Origin: Staphylococcus sp.
Lineage (GTDB): Bacteria; Bacteroidota; Bacteroidia; Bacteroidales; Muribaculaceae
Length of the DNA: 64,000 nt
Direction of reading: 5' to 3'
NCBI GenBank assembly: GCA_023665865.1
Contig: JAMPDC010000001.1
Coordinates: 1,023,996 to 1,087,995, forward strand
Part shown: one piece after another, positions 1 to 7,923 of the stretch
How positions within the stretch are numbered: position 1 is the stretch's first letter
Layout of the letters: the number at the start of each line of letters is the position of its first letter
The notes under the pieces: generated by a model
What the model saw: the letters and a program-made list of their open reading frames with translations, nothing else
Told to the model about the DNA's origin: nothing
Databases searched by the model: none
Program-made: the position numbers and the translations under genes

Positions 1-51
1 GCGACCACCTGGTCCCAAACCAGGTGCGCTACCGGACTGCGCTACGCCCCG
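1..51 (-). tRNA. tRNA-Pro (UGG), 3' part outside the window
   Basis: On the minus strand the gene starts at base 51 with CGGGGCGTAGCGCAGTCCGG, giving the acceptor 5' strand and D-arm. A 5-bp anticodon stem (CCTGG/CCAGG) closes the loop TTTGGGA, so the anticodon is TGG (bases 17-15) and the tRNA reads proline codons. The T-arm and 3' acceptor strand lie beyond base 1. A strong promoter lies about 40 bases upstream. Confidence 0.93.
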
Positions 52-91
52 ATTGTCGCCGTTGCCTTGATGTGTGGCACATTGACCGATG

Positions 92-123
92 CAAAGGTAC
101 TCACAAAAATTCTTATTTGCAAA
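92..123 (-). promoter_or_regulatory. Bacteroidetes-type promoter of tRNA-Pro
   Basis: On the minus strand TTTG (bases 123-120) is followed by exactly 20 bases and then TACCTTTG (bases 99-92). This matches the Bacteroidetes housekeeping consensus TTTG-N19/21-TAnnTTTG and points at the tRNA gene. Confidence 0.8.
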
Positions 124-137
124 TGTGAGCTGAAAAT

Positions 138-1082
138 TCAGACGATGTTCTGTGGCGAGCCCGCCATGAAGGCCTTGAGATTCTCCACTGAGATATCTAT
201 CAGCCGACGTCGGGCCTGGCTCGACTGCCATGCTATGTGGGGAGTGACGAAACAGTTCCGGCAACCGATGAGCGGAGAGCCCGATCGGGGTGGCTCCTCG
301 CAGAGGACGTCGATTCCGGCGGCTGCGACGCGCCCCTCGTTGAGAGCGTCGGCAAGCGCCTGTTCGTCGACGAGCGGCCCGCGGGAAGTGTTGATGATGA
401 TGGCTGTCGGCTTCATTTTCGAGATGGCCTCCCTGTTGATGATTCCCTTGGTGGCCGGGGTGAGCGCCGAGTTGAGCGAGATTACGTCGCTTTGAGCGAA
501 AAGCTCGTCAGGACTCACACGACTGACTCCCGCGGGAAGCTTACGCCCGGAAGTGGTGATGACGCGCATGCCGAAAGCCTGTGCGATGGCGGCTACGCGG
601 CGCCCGATGTTTCCCATGCCGATGATCCCCATTGTCATACCCGAGAGTTCGTCGAAGGGGCGCAGGCGATAGCTGAAATCCTTGTTGCCGCCCCACTCCC
701 CGCGGTCGACCGAGGCGGCATAGTCGCCGATGGTGTTGACGATGTGGAGGAGGTGGGCGAAGACAAGCTGCGCAACCGAGTCGGTCGAATAGGCCGGGAC
801 GTTGCAGACGGTGATTCCGCGACGGCGGGCGGCTTCGAGGTCCACATTATTGTAGCCCGTCGCAAGCACGCCGATGAATTTCAGGTCGGGCAGAGCCTCC
901 ATGATTTCATCGGTGATGATGACCTTGTTGGTAAATATCGCACAGGCACCCTTGGCACGCTCCACGATGTCGGCCGCAGAGGTGCGTTCATAGACTGTCA
1001 GGGATCCGAGATCCTCAAGCGCGCCCCACGAGAGGTCGCCGCTGTTGGCTACATAGCCGTCGAGTATCACTATCTTTTTCAT
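138..1082 (-). CDS. D-2-hydroxyacid dehydrogenase (NAD-dependent, glycerate dehydrogenase-like)
   Basis: A 314-residue cytosolic oxidoreductase of the D-isomer-specific 2-hydroxyacid dehydrogenase family, which interconverts 2-hydroxy and 2-keto acids with NAD(H). The Rossmann dinucleotide loop GMGNIG is at residues 155-160. The expected catalytic residues are present: Arg234 in NTSRG, a Glu near 263 (CEEP) and His282 (PHIAW). Length is normal for the family. The gene follows lutC by 39 bases on the same strand and is probably the last gene of the lutABC transcript, so its substrate may be lactate, glycerate or another small 2-hydroxyacid (inference). The substrate cannot be read from the sequence. 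Confidence 0.88.
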   Translation of the reverse strand: MKKIVILDGYVANSGDLSWGALEDLGSLTVYERTSAADIVERAKGACAIFTNKVIITDEIMEALPDLKFIGVLATGYNNVDLEAARRRGITVCNVPAYSTDSVAQLVFAHLLHIVNTIGDYAASVDRGEWGGNKDFSYRLRPFDELSGMTMGIIGMGNIGRRVAAIAQAFGMRVITTSGRKLPAGVSRVSPDELFAQSDVISLNSALTPATKGIINREAISKMKPTAIIINTSRGPLVDEQALADALNEGRVAAAGIDVLCEEPPRSGSPLIGCRNCFVTPHIAWQSSQARRRLIDISVENLKAFMAGSPQNIV

Positions 1083-1121
1083 AATGTGACAAAGTTACTC
1101 AACAGCCGCCGAAAATCCAAA

Positions 1122-1751
1122 TCAATCTCCGATAAGCAGCACTGTCAGCGAGATTTCGCCCTGGGCACCGGTGATGTGGACAGCCTCGATGTCGGCTGTG
1201 GCCGAGGGGCCGGTGAAGAAGGAGCCGTAGCGTCCGGCCGAAAGGTCGAGGGCCGCATAGGCTTGATGGAGGCCGCTGTAGATCTTGGCGGCGTCGAGCA
1301 GGAGATAGAGATCGGTCGAGAAGAGGGCACAGGCGGTCAGACCGAGCGATTCCTCGGTCACCCATACTGAGCCGGTCTCCCCGACGCCGATGATACCGTT
1401 GGCCACGCAGATGTCGACCACGTGTACCGAGTGGGGATCGGTCGACTCTGTGACCTCGAAGTTGCCGTTGAAGCCGTCGACGTTCGAATAGATGGTCTTG
1501 CTGCCGCTCTGCTTGCCGATGTTGTTGGCGAGCCACTTCAGTGCGTCCCCGCGGTTGGCGAAACGGATGGCCGACCCGTCGAAGCTCTCGAGACGGGCTA
1601 TGAAATTCTCGATCTTGTCGCCGGCGATTTCATACATCGGGACTTCCGGCAGGCTGACCTCGCCCGGAAGGGCCGACTTGATCCTTGACATGATCCTGTC
1701 GCGCGACGATTGCTGCGCGGCGGGCGAGAGTATGTCTGAGTGTGCTGACAT
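1122..1751 (-). CDS. lutC: Lactate utilization protein C (LUD domain)
   Basis: A 209-residue LUD-domain protein of the LutC/YkgG family. In known systems LutA, LutB and LutC form an iron-sulfur complex that oxidises L-lactate to pyruvate. The C-terminal half carries the glycine-rich LUD stretch around GVGETGSVWV and ends in the typical hydrophobic strand (SLTVLLIGD). It has no cysteine cluster, as expected for the subunit without Fe-S centres. It lies 15 bases behind lutB, in the canonical order A-B-C. The exact substrate is inferred from the family, not shown. Confidence 0.88.
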   Translation of the reverse strand: MSAHSDILSPAAQQSSRDRIMSRIKSALPGEVSLPEVPMYEIAGDKIENFIARLESFDGSAIRFANRGDALKWLANNIGKQSGSKTIYSNVDGFNGNFEVTESTDPHSVHVVDICVANGIIGVGETGSVWVTEESLGLTACALFSTDLYLLLDAAKIYSGLHQAYAALDLSAGRYGSFFTGPSATADIEAVHITGAQGEISLTVLLIGD

Positions 1752-1766
1752 AAGGCGTGCGTGTTG

Positions 1767-3140
1767 TTATTTCCGGTTATGAGTGCGTTTGTAATATTCC
1801 CTGAAAGTCTCTTTCGGGGGCTCGGGGTTGGCGTGGTCTTTAGCCCAGGGATTGGCCGGGGAATTGAGCAGCCACTGCGGGAGCGAGCGGAGCGCCCACA
1901 GCCCGAGTTTCTCCGCGCGTGAGAGGGTCGAGGCGTTGCGGAGCACCATCGCCATGCCAGTTTCCTCCAGACGGTGGAGCAGTTCATCCTCGTGGTGCTC
2001 GACGATCTCCGTGCGCCAGTAGAACACATATTCCGGTATCGGGACTTTCACCGGACAGACATTGCCGCAGGAGCCGCAGTGGGTGCAGGAGTAGGGAAGA
2101 CGGGCGTAGCGGTGGAGGTCATAGCTCGGTTCGAGCACGATGCCTATAGGTCCCATGTAGGGCGCGTCGTAGCTCAGGCCCGAAGTGCGGCGGAAGACCG
2201 GACAGGTGTTCATGCAGGCACCGCAGCGGATACATTTCAGCACCTCGAAATATTCCGCTCCGAGCCGCTGCGAGCGTCCGTTGTCGACGATGATGAGGTG
2301 CATCTCCTGGCCTTTGCGCGGCCGGGTGTAGTGTGAGGTATATTGCGTGATGTCGAGTCCGAGAGCGCTGCGCGAGAGCAGACGGATGAAGAGCGGGAGA
2401 TCGCTCTGACGGGGGATGAGTTTCTCTATGCCCATGCTTGCCACGAAGAGCGGAGGGATGTTGGCGCTGATGTCGGCATTGCCCTCGTTGGTGGCCACCA
2501 CGATCGTCCCCGTCTCGGCTACGCCGAAGTTCACACCGTTCATGCCCGCGTCGGCCTTGATGTAGTTGCCGCGCATGTTCTTGCGCATGACGCTGTTGAG
2601 ATATGTCGGGTCGTCGATGTCGGGATCGCTGCCGAGCTTCTCGGCGAACAGCCTGGCCACATCGCCGCGCAGCTTGTGGATGGCGGGCATGACGATGTGT
2701 GACGGCCGCTGCCGGTCGAGCTGTTGGATGCGCTCGCCGAGATCGGCCTCGAAGATGTCGATGCCACGCTCCTCGAGATACTCGCGCATCCCGCACTCGT
2801 CCATGAGCATGGATTTACCCTTGGTGACGGTCTTGACACCATGGTCGTGGAAGATCTCGTAGACGATCCGGTTGTGTTCGTCGGCGTCCTCGGCCCAGTG
2901 GACATGGACGCCGTTTTCTTTCAGCCTCATCTCAAACTGTTCGAGATAGAAATCGAGATTCGACAGCGTGTGGAGTTTGATCTGCGATGCGAGTGAGCGC
3001 ATCTCCTCCCATTCGGGAATCTGCGAGGCCACTTTGTCGCGCCTCATGCGCGCGGCCCAGAGGCAGCGGTCATGGCTGACGCGGTGAGGGGTGTCGGCGA
3101 TGAATTTAGCACCCAGTTTAACTTGATTGACCTGGCTCAT
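1767..3140 (-). CDS. lutB: Lactate utilization iron-sulfur protein B
   Basis: A 457-residue protein with an N-terminal LUD domain and a C-terminal ferredoxin-like module. Two 4Fe-4S motifs are visible: Cys303, 306, 309 and 313 (CIRCGACMNTCP) and Cys352, 355, 358 and 362 (CTHCGSCGNVCP). The LUD part has the conserved GVAETGTIVV stretch near residues 206-215. Length and architecture fit LutB (YkgF), the electron-transfer subunit of the LutABC lactate oxidation complex. It lies 57 bases downstream of lutA and 15 upstream of lutC, so the three are very probably one transcript. Confidence 0.93.
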   Translation of the reverse strand: MSQVNQVKLGAKFIADTPHRVSHDRCLWAARMRRDKVASQIPEWEEMRSLASQIKLHTLSNLDFYLEQFEMRLKENGVHVHWAEDADEHNRIVYEIFHDHGVKTVTKGKSMLMDECGMREYLEERGIDIFEADLGERIQQLDRQRPSHIVMPAIHKLRGDVARLFAEKLGSDPDIDDPTYLNSVMRKNMRGNYIKADAGMNGVNFGVAETGTIVVATNEGNADISANIPPLFVASMGIEKLIPRQSDLPLFIRLLSRSALGLDITQYTSHYTRPRKGQEMHLIIVDNGRSQRLGAEYFEVLKCIRCGACMNTCPVFRRTSGLSYDAPYMGPIGIVLEPSYDLHRYARLPYSCTHCGSCGNVCPVKVPIPEYVFYWRTEIVEHHEDELLHRLEETGMAMVLRNASTLSRAEKLGLWALRSLPQWLLNSPANPWAKDHANPEPPKETFREYYKRTHNRK

Positions 3141-3197
3141 ATCGTGTGCGTGTATGGTTTGCTGAAGTGGATAAAATGTGTGCGTGTAAGGAGAAGT

Positions 3198-3944
3198 CTA
3201 TTCCTCGGCCGTACCGTTGAGGATCTCGGCGATGTAGTAGGTCTTGATGTCGATGCCGAACTTCCGCGCCACCCCCTGCTGGTGCATCAGGCAGGAAAAG
3301 TCGGCGCTTGTGACATATTTCAGGCCGTTGCGTTCATAGTCGCTGACCTTGTCAAGTCCCTGCTGGCCGGCACAGCTCTGGTCCCAGACGGCGAAGGTGC
3401 CACCGAAACCGCAACACTCGTCGCGGCGTGTGGCGTAGCAGACCTCCAGACCATCGACAAGATTGAGGAGGTCGGCGGTCTTGGAGTAGTCGGGGACCAT
3501 CAGCTCGGTCGGGCGCGCCTGGTGGAGGAAGCGGAGCGAGTGGCAGCCGTTGTGGAGCGCCACGCGGTGGGGAAATCTGGCCCAGGGGAGACTCTTGACT
3601 TTCAGGACATCGTGGAGGAAGTCGACGATATCGTGGGTGGTGTCGAGGATGTGTTGCACCTCGGGTGTCTTCTCGACCGAGTCCAGATGGTAGCGCACCT
3701 GATCGGTGCAGATTCCGGAGGGGATCACCACGTAGTCGTAGCCGGAAAAATATTTCACCAGATTCTGCTCGATGCGGCAAGCCTTGCGCTCGTAGCCCAT
3801 GTCGGTCATGGGCAGGCCGCAACATGAGGCCTGCTCGATGTAGCAGACGTCGAGATCAAACCTTCGGAGCAGTTCATAGCTCGCTATGGCAGCCTGTGGT
3901 GCCAGCATGTCGACATAGCACGGCACAAAAAATCCAACTTTCAT
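3198..3944 (-). CDS. lutA: Lactate utilization protein A (CCG-domain Fe-S oxidoreductase)
   Basis: A 248-residue protein with two cysteine-rich CCG motifs, at residues 41-43 (ASCCGLP) and 177-179 (DECCGFGG), which in this family hold an unusual Fe-S cluster. It matches LutA/YkgE in length and in its start, MKVGFFVPCYVD. The frame stays open upstream to a GTG at 3980, but the ATG at 3944 gives the conserved N-terminus and was chosen. First gene of lutA-lutB-lutC-dehydrogenase. No clear consensus promoter was found between it and the divergent TPR gene. Confidence 0.9.
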   Translation of the reverse strand: MKVGFFVPCYVDMLAPQAAIASYELLRRFDLDVCYIEQASCCGLPMTDMGYERKACRIEQNLVKYFSGYDYVVIPSGICTDQVRYHLDSVEKTPEVQHILDTTHDIVDFLHDVLKVKSLPWARFPHRVALHNGCHSLRFLHQARPTELMVPDYSKTADLLNLVDGLEVCYATRRDECCGFGGTFAVWDQSCAGQQGLDKVSDYERNGLKYVTSADFSCLMHQQGVARKFGIDIKTYYIAEILNGTAEE

Positions 3945-4072
3945 CCTTGATAATATTTGAAACTGTGGGTTGAGATACACGGAGATGTGTGTAATTATTA
4001 TACGTTTCGGCCGGTTTTAATGTTCAGTCGCGGTGAAATCAATGAAAAATTAAGTCAAAAAGGGGGTAAAAA

Positions 4073-4104
4073 TTTCATTTATTGGAGAATATGTATTAAT
4101 TTTG
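4073..4104 (+). promoter_or_regulatory. Promoter of the TPR membrane protein
   Basis: TTTC (4073-4076), 20 bases, TAATTTTG (4097-4104). One mismatch in the -33 box, perfect -7 box. It predicts a 5' leader of roughly 75 bases before the ATG at 4187. Confidence 0.65.
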
Positions 4105-4186
4105 CACTTTGGAAAACGATAACGGATTAAGAATCCGCGTATTAAGCATATTTTCTCAGAAATAAATCAAAACGAATCACATAAAA

Positions 4187-4870
4187 ATGGCAAATAACAA
4201 GCCCAACGAAGAAACCCGTACATCAATCGACGAGGTCAACGACACCCTTACCGGTATCGGCGAGAAGGTGCAGAGCAATCCCAAAGTAATCGTATGGTCA
4301 TGCGTCGCAGTAGCCGCCGTGGTGGCAATCATCCTCATCTACGTCTATGTAGTCCGTCAGCCGGGTCAGGCTGCCGCCAACAATGCTCTCGGTCAGGCCG
4401 ACATCGAGCTGCTCATGGGCAATGACTCCCTCGCCCTTGCAAAATATCAGCAGGTTGCCGCCAATCATGGCTATGAGGCCGGCAATCTCGCCAACCTCAA
4501 CGCTGCAATCCTCCTCTACAAGAGCGGAAAATATGAGGAAGCTCTCAAGCACCTCAAGGACTATTCGTCAAGCGAGACCATCATCGGTGCATCGGCCAAG
4601 TCGCTCGAAGGTGACTGCTACGTGAACCTCAAGCAGTATCCCGAGGCTATCGACTGCTACAAGCAGGCTGTGAAGATCTCTGACAACAATCCCAGCTACA
4701 CTCCCGCTTTCCTCCTGAAAGAAGCCACCGTGCTCCGCGAGCAGAAGGACTACAAGGCTGAGGCCGCTATCTATGAGGAAATCATGAAGGATTACCCCAA
4801 CTATGGCGCTGAGATTGGCGTGGATCTCCAGAAGTATCTCGAGCGCGCACAGGACGCTGCCGCCAAGTAA
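4187..4870 (+). CDS. Membrane-anchored tetratricopeptide repeat protein
   Basis: 227 residues: a hydrophilic N-terminus (1-32), one strong transmembrane helix (about 33-56), then helical TPR-like repeats to the end (for example KYEEALKHL, QYPEAIDCYKQAV and DYKAEAAIYEEIM). The layout resembles YfgM and other single-pass TPR scaffolds with the repeats on the outer face of the inner membrane. A role in envelope protein assembly is only inference. The gene stands alone, with its own promoter upstream and a strong terminator behind it. Confidence 0.75.
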   Translation: MANNKPNEETRTSIDEVNDTLTGIGEKVQSNPKVIVWSCVAVAAVVAIILIYVYVVRQPGQAAANNALGQADIELLMGNDSLALAKYQQVAANHGYEAGNLANLNAAILLYKSGKYEEALKHLKDYSSSETIIGASAKSLEGDCYVNLKQYPEAIDCYKQAVKISDNNPSYTPAFLLKEATVLREQKDYKAEAAIYEEIMKDYPNYGAEIGVDLQKYLERAQDAAAK

Positions 4871-4904
4871 GAAAACCAAATAACACACACACTCCCATAC
4901 GCGC

Positions 4905-4991
4905 CCGTCCTGCCGGACGGATTGCGTGTGAGCAAACTATAATCGGAGGATATGGTCAACACGTAAGTGCCATATCCTCCGATTGCTTTTT
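4905..4991 (+). terminator. Double hairpin terminator
   Basis: A small hairpin (CCGTCC/GGACGG, 4905-4920) is followed by a perfect 15-bp stem (4941-4955 with 4970-4984, 14-base loop) and then a T run (4987-4991). Rho-independent terminator of the TPR gene. Confidence 0.85.
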
Positions 4992-5049
4992 CAGATTGAC
5001 TTTCAACTATTCTATCTATGTTTTTTCATAACCTAATCAATTTTGCCTG

Positions 5050-5589
5050 ATGAAAACTTTATCTTTAACAAAGGTTCTGCTCCTTGTCGTACTCGGACTT
5101 GCGGGCTTCCAGACTATGAGAGCGCAGACAGAAGTCCAGCGCTTAGAGGGAGAAATCAATGTCGGTTTCAATGTCGCTACCGGTCGCTATCTGGGCACAA
5201 GTGCAGGTCTGGGCTTGACTGTTGGCGGCGAGTTGCGCTACAATTTCAGAAACTCGCCTTTTGACGGAGGTGTGTGGGTCAACTATACGTCTTTTGCGTG
5301 GCCTACAGACTTGCCTGAAGGGACTTTCTGGACTTCATCGACTAATTTTGCATTGGTCGGGGACTATAATTTCCGCCAGGGTGCTTCGGTCAATCCTTTT
5401 GTCGGCGCGGGCTTGGGAATGTCGTTCAGAGATGCTGACAGGGGCTGTGGCCCGGTGTTCATGCCAAGAGTCGGTGTTGAACTGTGGAGTCATCTGCGGT
5501 TGACGCTGTCGTATGAGGTAAACAGGAAGTATTATAACGGCTTTTCATTCACTGTCGGTTGGGCAATCGGCGGCGGAGCTAAAAAGTAG
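5050..5589 (+). CDS. Small outer-membrane beta-barrel protein
   Basis: 179 residues. A signal peptide with hydrophobic core LLLVVLGLAG probably ends after MRA at about residue 25. The rest alternates polar and aromatic residues in short strands, has glycine-rich turns (VNPFVGAGLGMSF) and ends in a strand, like 8-stranded OmpA/OmpW-type barrels. No enzymatic motif is visible. The next gene begins 6 bases later, so the two are co-transcribed. No specific family is recognised. Confidence 0.7.
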   Translation: MKTLSLTKVLLLVVLGLAGFQTMRAQTEVQRLEGEINVGFNVATGRYLGTSAGLGLTVGGELRYNFRNSPFDGGVWVNYTSFAWPTDLPEGTFWTSSTNFALVGDYNFRQGASVNPFVGAGLGMSFRDADRGCGPVFMPRVGVELWSHLRLTLSYEVNRKYYNGFSFTVGWAIGGGAKK

Positions 5590-5595
5590 TGAACA

Positions 5596-5970
5596 ATGGC
5601 ACCGGAGATAAGGCATAGACGGCTTGAGGCTTTCTACAAGAGCAAGGTTCTCAATGTGCTTATGATTGTTGTGATCACCAGCCTTTTTATGCTGTCCTAC
5701 ACAGGGATGTCGCTTTTGCCCGGAGTGTGTGCTTCGTTAGCTTTATGTCTTTTCATAGGCTATTCGCTTTGGCTGTGGATCCTGAAACCGAAACGGATTG
5801 TAGTAAATGAATGGCTGTCGAATGTCAATGGTGTGTTCACGCTCTATTTTCTTATTACTTTTACCTTTAAGGATGGTTCTCCGTGGCTGTGTATGTTTCC
5901 TGTCATAGCGGCGATCGTCGTCTTGTTTGTGAGTTTGCTCAGGCATGACGATGAGTTGTTTGAGATATAA
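5596..5970 (+). CDS. Small integral membrane protein, unknown function
   Basis: 124 residues, highly hydrophobic, with probably four membrane helices (roughly 18-36, 41-64, 74-92 and 95-115), a basic N-terminus (RHRRLEAFYKSK) and an acidic C-terminus (HDDELFEI). No known motif. It lies 6 bases behind the barrel protein and shares its transcript; a hairpin terminator follows. Its last codons are part of a 14-base motif that recurs twice in the intergenic region downstream. Confidence 0.65.
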   Translation: MAPEIRHRRLEAFYKSKVLNVLMIVVITSLFMLSYTGMSLLPGVCASLALCLFIGYSLWLWILKPKRIVVNEWLSNVNGVFTLYFLITFTFKDGSPWLCMFPVIAAIVVLFVSLLRHDDELFEI

Positions 5971-5975
5971 TCATT

Positions 5976-6055
5976 AAGCCTCGGAGCCTGGTGGACAAGA
6001 CGCCTCTCCGAGGCTTTTTTCTGGTGGGATTTTGGGCCTCAGGCTTTGCCTGAGG
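5976..6055 (+). terminator. Terminator after the barrel/membrane-protein pair, plus a second hairpin
   Basis: An 11-bp stem (5976-5986 with 6006-6016) ends in a T run (6014-6020): a good intrinsic terminator. A second perfect hairpin, CCTCAGGC-TTT-GCCTGAGG, follows at 6037-6055. Confidence 0.85.
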
Positions 6056-6121
6056 TTTCAGCATGATGACCATGCCTCCGGCAGGTGTTTGCCATGTGGT
6101 GGAGGATAGTGTGGGGATAGG

Positions 6122-6295
6122 GGTACAAAAATTCAGAAGTAACAGAAATAACAGATATATTTTTTTGAGATATAATCAGCGAGAGGGTGGATGTTTAAGT
6201 GGTGAGAGGAGGAAGAATAAAGAAAACAGAAATGACAGAGGAAAAATTTGAGATATAATCCTCTGTCATTTCTGTTTATTTTGAATTTTTGTACC
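6122..6295. repeat. Inverted-repeat intergenic element
   Basis: The 5956-6321 stretch has no convincing gene. Its outer arms are a perfect 14-base inverted pair (6122-6135 with 6282-6295, GGTACAAAAATTCA on the left). Inside, AACAGAAATAACAGA (6141-6155) resembles the complement of the right-hand arm. An 18-bp perfect hairpin (6224-6241 with 6260-6277) sits in the right half. The 14-mer TTTGAGATATAATC occurs at 6164 and 6247, and also at 5959 at the end of the preceding gene. It looks like a palindromic REP or MITE-like unit; it may also terminate transcription for the convergent gene at 6322. Confidence 0.6.
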
Positions 6296-6321
6296 TTTTT
6301 GTTCTGTACGGTGGGGGTGGG

Positions 6322-6771
6322 TCAGTTTTTGACTCCTGCAAAGGTGAGGTCGGGGTTGAAGAGGAGTTCGAGACCGTTGATGAGCTCTACTTCGTAGCCA
6401 CGCTGGTCGCGTGAGATCTCGTTGATGCCTGCGCCGTCGTAGTGCAGACCGACGTAGATGTTGATTTCAGGGACAATGCCTGTGGGGACAGCCATGCCGC
6501 GGGGTGCGCTGACGTCGGTCCACTGGCCGGCGGCGTCAAACTCAACCTCCTGTCCGCTCACGAATTTCACTTCGTATTCGGAGTTGGCGTGTTCGGTGTC
6601 TTTGGTGACGCGGGCCACTTTGTCGTTGGGATAGAACTGTTTGATAAATGTCTGGGCTGCCTGGGGAAGGTTGGCTTCGTTGATGACCACTTCGTCTTTG
6701 TCATCGTCAGAACAGCTCCATGTGAGGCATGCCACGAGGCATACCATCATAAGCAGGTAGATCTTTTTCAT
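6322..6771 (-). CDS. PepSY-like (DUF2874) lipoprotein
   Basis: 149 residues. A type II signal peptide ends in the lipobox LTWSC, so Cys20 would be lipidated and the protein exported to the envelope. Two similar PepSY-like units follow: about residues 35-85 (YEVKFVSGQEVEFDAAGQW) and 95-149 (YEVELINGLELLFNPDLTF). The family is common and multi-copy in Bacteroidetes and is distantly related to beta-lactamase-inhibitor folds; its substrate is unknown. Single gene with a -7 promoter element upstream, convergent to the membrane-protein gene. Confidence 0.78.
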   Translation of the reverse strand: MKKIYLLMMVCLVACLTWSCSDDDKDEVVINEANLPQAAQTFIKQFYPNDKVARVTKDTEHANSEYEVKFVSGQEVEFDAAGQWTDVSAPRGMAVPTGIVPEINIYVGLHYDGAGINEISRDQRGYEVELINGLELLFNPDLTFAGVKN

Positions 6772-6810
6772 GTTTTTGTTAATAATTGTGGTTAGGAATC
6801 AATTATATAA

Positions 6811-6818
6811 CAAATTTA
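6811..6818 (-). promoter_or_regulatory. -7 promoter element for the PepSY-like lipoprotein
   Basis: Minus strand TAAATTTG, 40 bases before the start codon. No TTTG is found at the right distance upstream, so only half the consensus is present. Confidence 0.4.
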
Positions 6819-6866
6819 ATACAAAAAAGATAGCTGACGGTCCGGAATATTGGCTAAAATGGCGAA

Positions 6867-7820
6867 TCAATAGATTTCACGGGCGATGCGACGGACGGAG
6901 TCGGAGGCCATGAGGGTGTAGAAGTGGATGCTTGGGACTCCGTGGGCCATAAGGTCGCGGCACTGGGAGATGCTCCATTCGATGCCCACTTCCTTGACCT
7001 CGGCGTCGGTCTCGCACTTGCGGATCTCACGGGCAAGGGTTTCGGGAATGTCGGTGCGGAAGACGCGCGGGAGGACGTTGAGCTGGTTGAGAAAGACGAT
7101 GGGTTTGATGCCGGGGATGATAGGGACGGTGATGCCGGCCTCGCGGCAGCGGGCGACGAAGGAGTAGTATTTCTCGTTGTCGAAAAACATCTGTGTGACG
7201 AGATAGCCGGCACCGGCGTCGACTTTCCGGCGGGTGTAGAAGAGGTCTGAGTCGAAGTTGGGGGCTTCCTCGTGTTTCTCGGGGTAGCAGGCCATGCCGT
7301 AGGAGAAGGGGGTGGCGTTTGCCTCGAAGGTCTCACCGTCGGCGTAGACACCGCGGTTGAAGTCGTTGACCTGCTGCTGGAGGTCGGTGGCGTGGAGGTT
7401 GATCTTGGAGGCGTCGGTGGTTTTTTCGGGGCCTTTTGTGTCGCCGCGGAGGAGGAGGAGGTCATGGACACCGAGGAAGTTGAGGTCTATGAGGGCATAT
7501 TCGGTCTCGTCGCGTGTGAATCCCTTGCAGATGATGTGGGGGACGGCTGTGATGCCGTATTTGTTCTGTATTGCCGACGCGATGGCTACCGATCCGGGGC
7601 GCTTGCGCATCTTCTGCGGGCGGAAGCTGCCGTCGGGCATCTCTTTGAAGATGGTCTCGCTGCGGTGAGAGGTGATGTTAATGTATTTGGGGTCGAATTC
7701 GCGGAGCTTGTCAATGATGTTGTAGACTTTCTCGATACTGTTGCCCTTGAGCGGCGGGAGGATCTCGAAGGAGAAGGCTGTCGAGCCGGGGTTGGCGTTG
7801 AGGTGGTCGATGACTCTCAT
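6867..7820 (-). CDS. metF: 5,10-Methylenetetrahydrofolate reductase
   Basis: A 317-residue cytosolic FAD enzyme that reduces methylene-THF to methyl-THF, the methyl donor for methionine synthase, also encoded in this window (metH at 26142-29819). Family signatures are visible: FSFEILPPLKG at the start (catalytic Glu), VPHIICKG, LLLRGD, and QMFFDNEKYYSFV in the middle. Length is right for bacterial MetF. It is the last gene of the dapB-lepB-wbqC-metF run, 103 bases after wbqC, so it may also have its own promoter. No SAM riboswitch is visible in that gap. Confidence 0.93.
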   Translation of the reverse strand: MRVIDHLNANPGSTAFSFEILPPLKGNSIEKVYNIIDKLREFDPKYINITSHRSETIFKEMPDGSFRPQKMRKRPGSVAIASAIQNKYGITAVPHIICKGFTRDETEYALIDLNFLGVHDLLLLRGDTKGPEKTTDASKINLHATDLQQQVNDFNRGVYADGETFEANATPFSYGMACYPEKHEEAPNFDSDLFYTRRKVDAGAGYLVTQMFFDNEKYYSFVARCREAGITVPIIPGIKPIVFLNQLNVLPRVFRTDIPETLAREIRKCETDAEVKEVGIEWSISQCRDLMAHGVPSIHFYTLMASDSVRRIAREIY

Positions 7821-7923
7821 GGCGGTGTGCGTTTGTGAAAAATGGTGTGACGTTAAATGATTGACGTTAAGAAAGAGAGGGGGATAGCTGACGTTTTTTT
7901 CGTGAGGGTGGAGTGGGGGTAGG

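Noticed and set aside
237-1370. Long open frame antisense to the dehydrogenase and lutC genes
   Set aside because: It is the mirror of GC-rich coding sequence; the translated product has no domain and the opposite strand encodes clear families.
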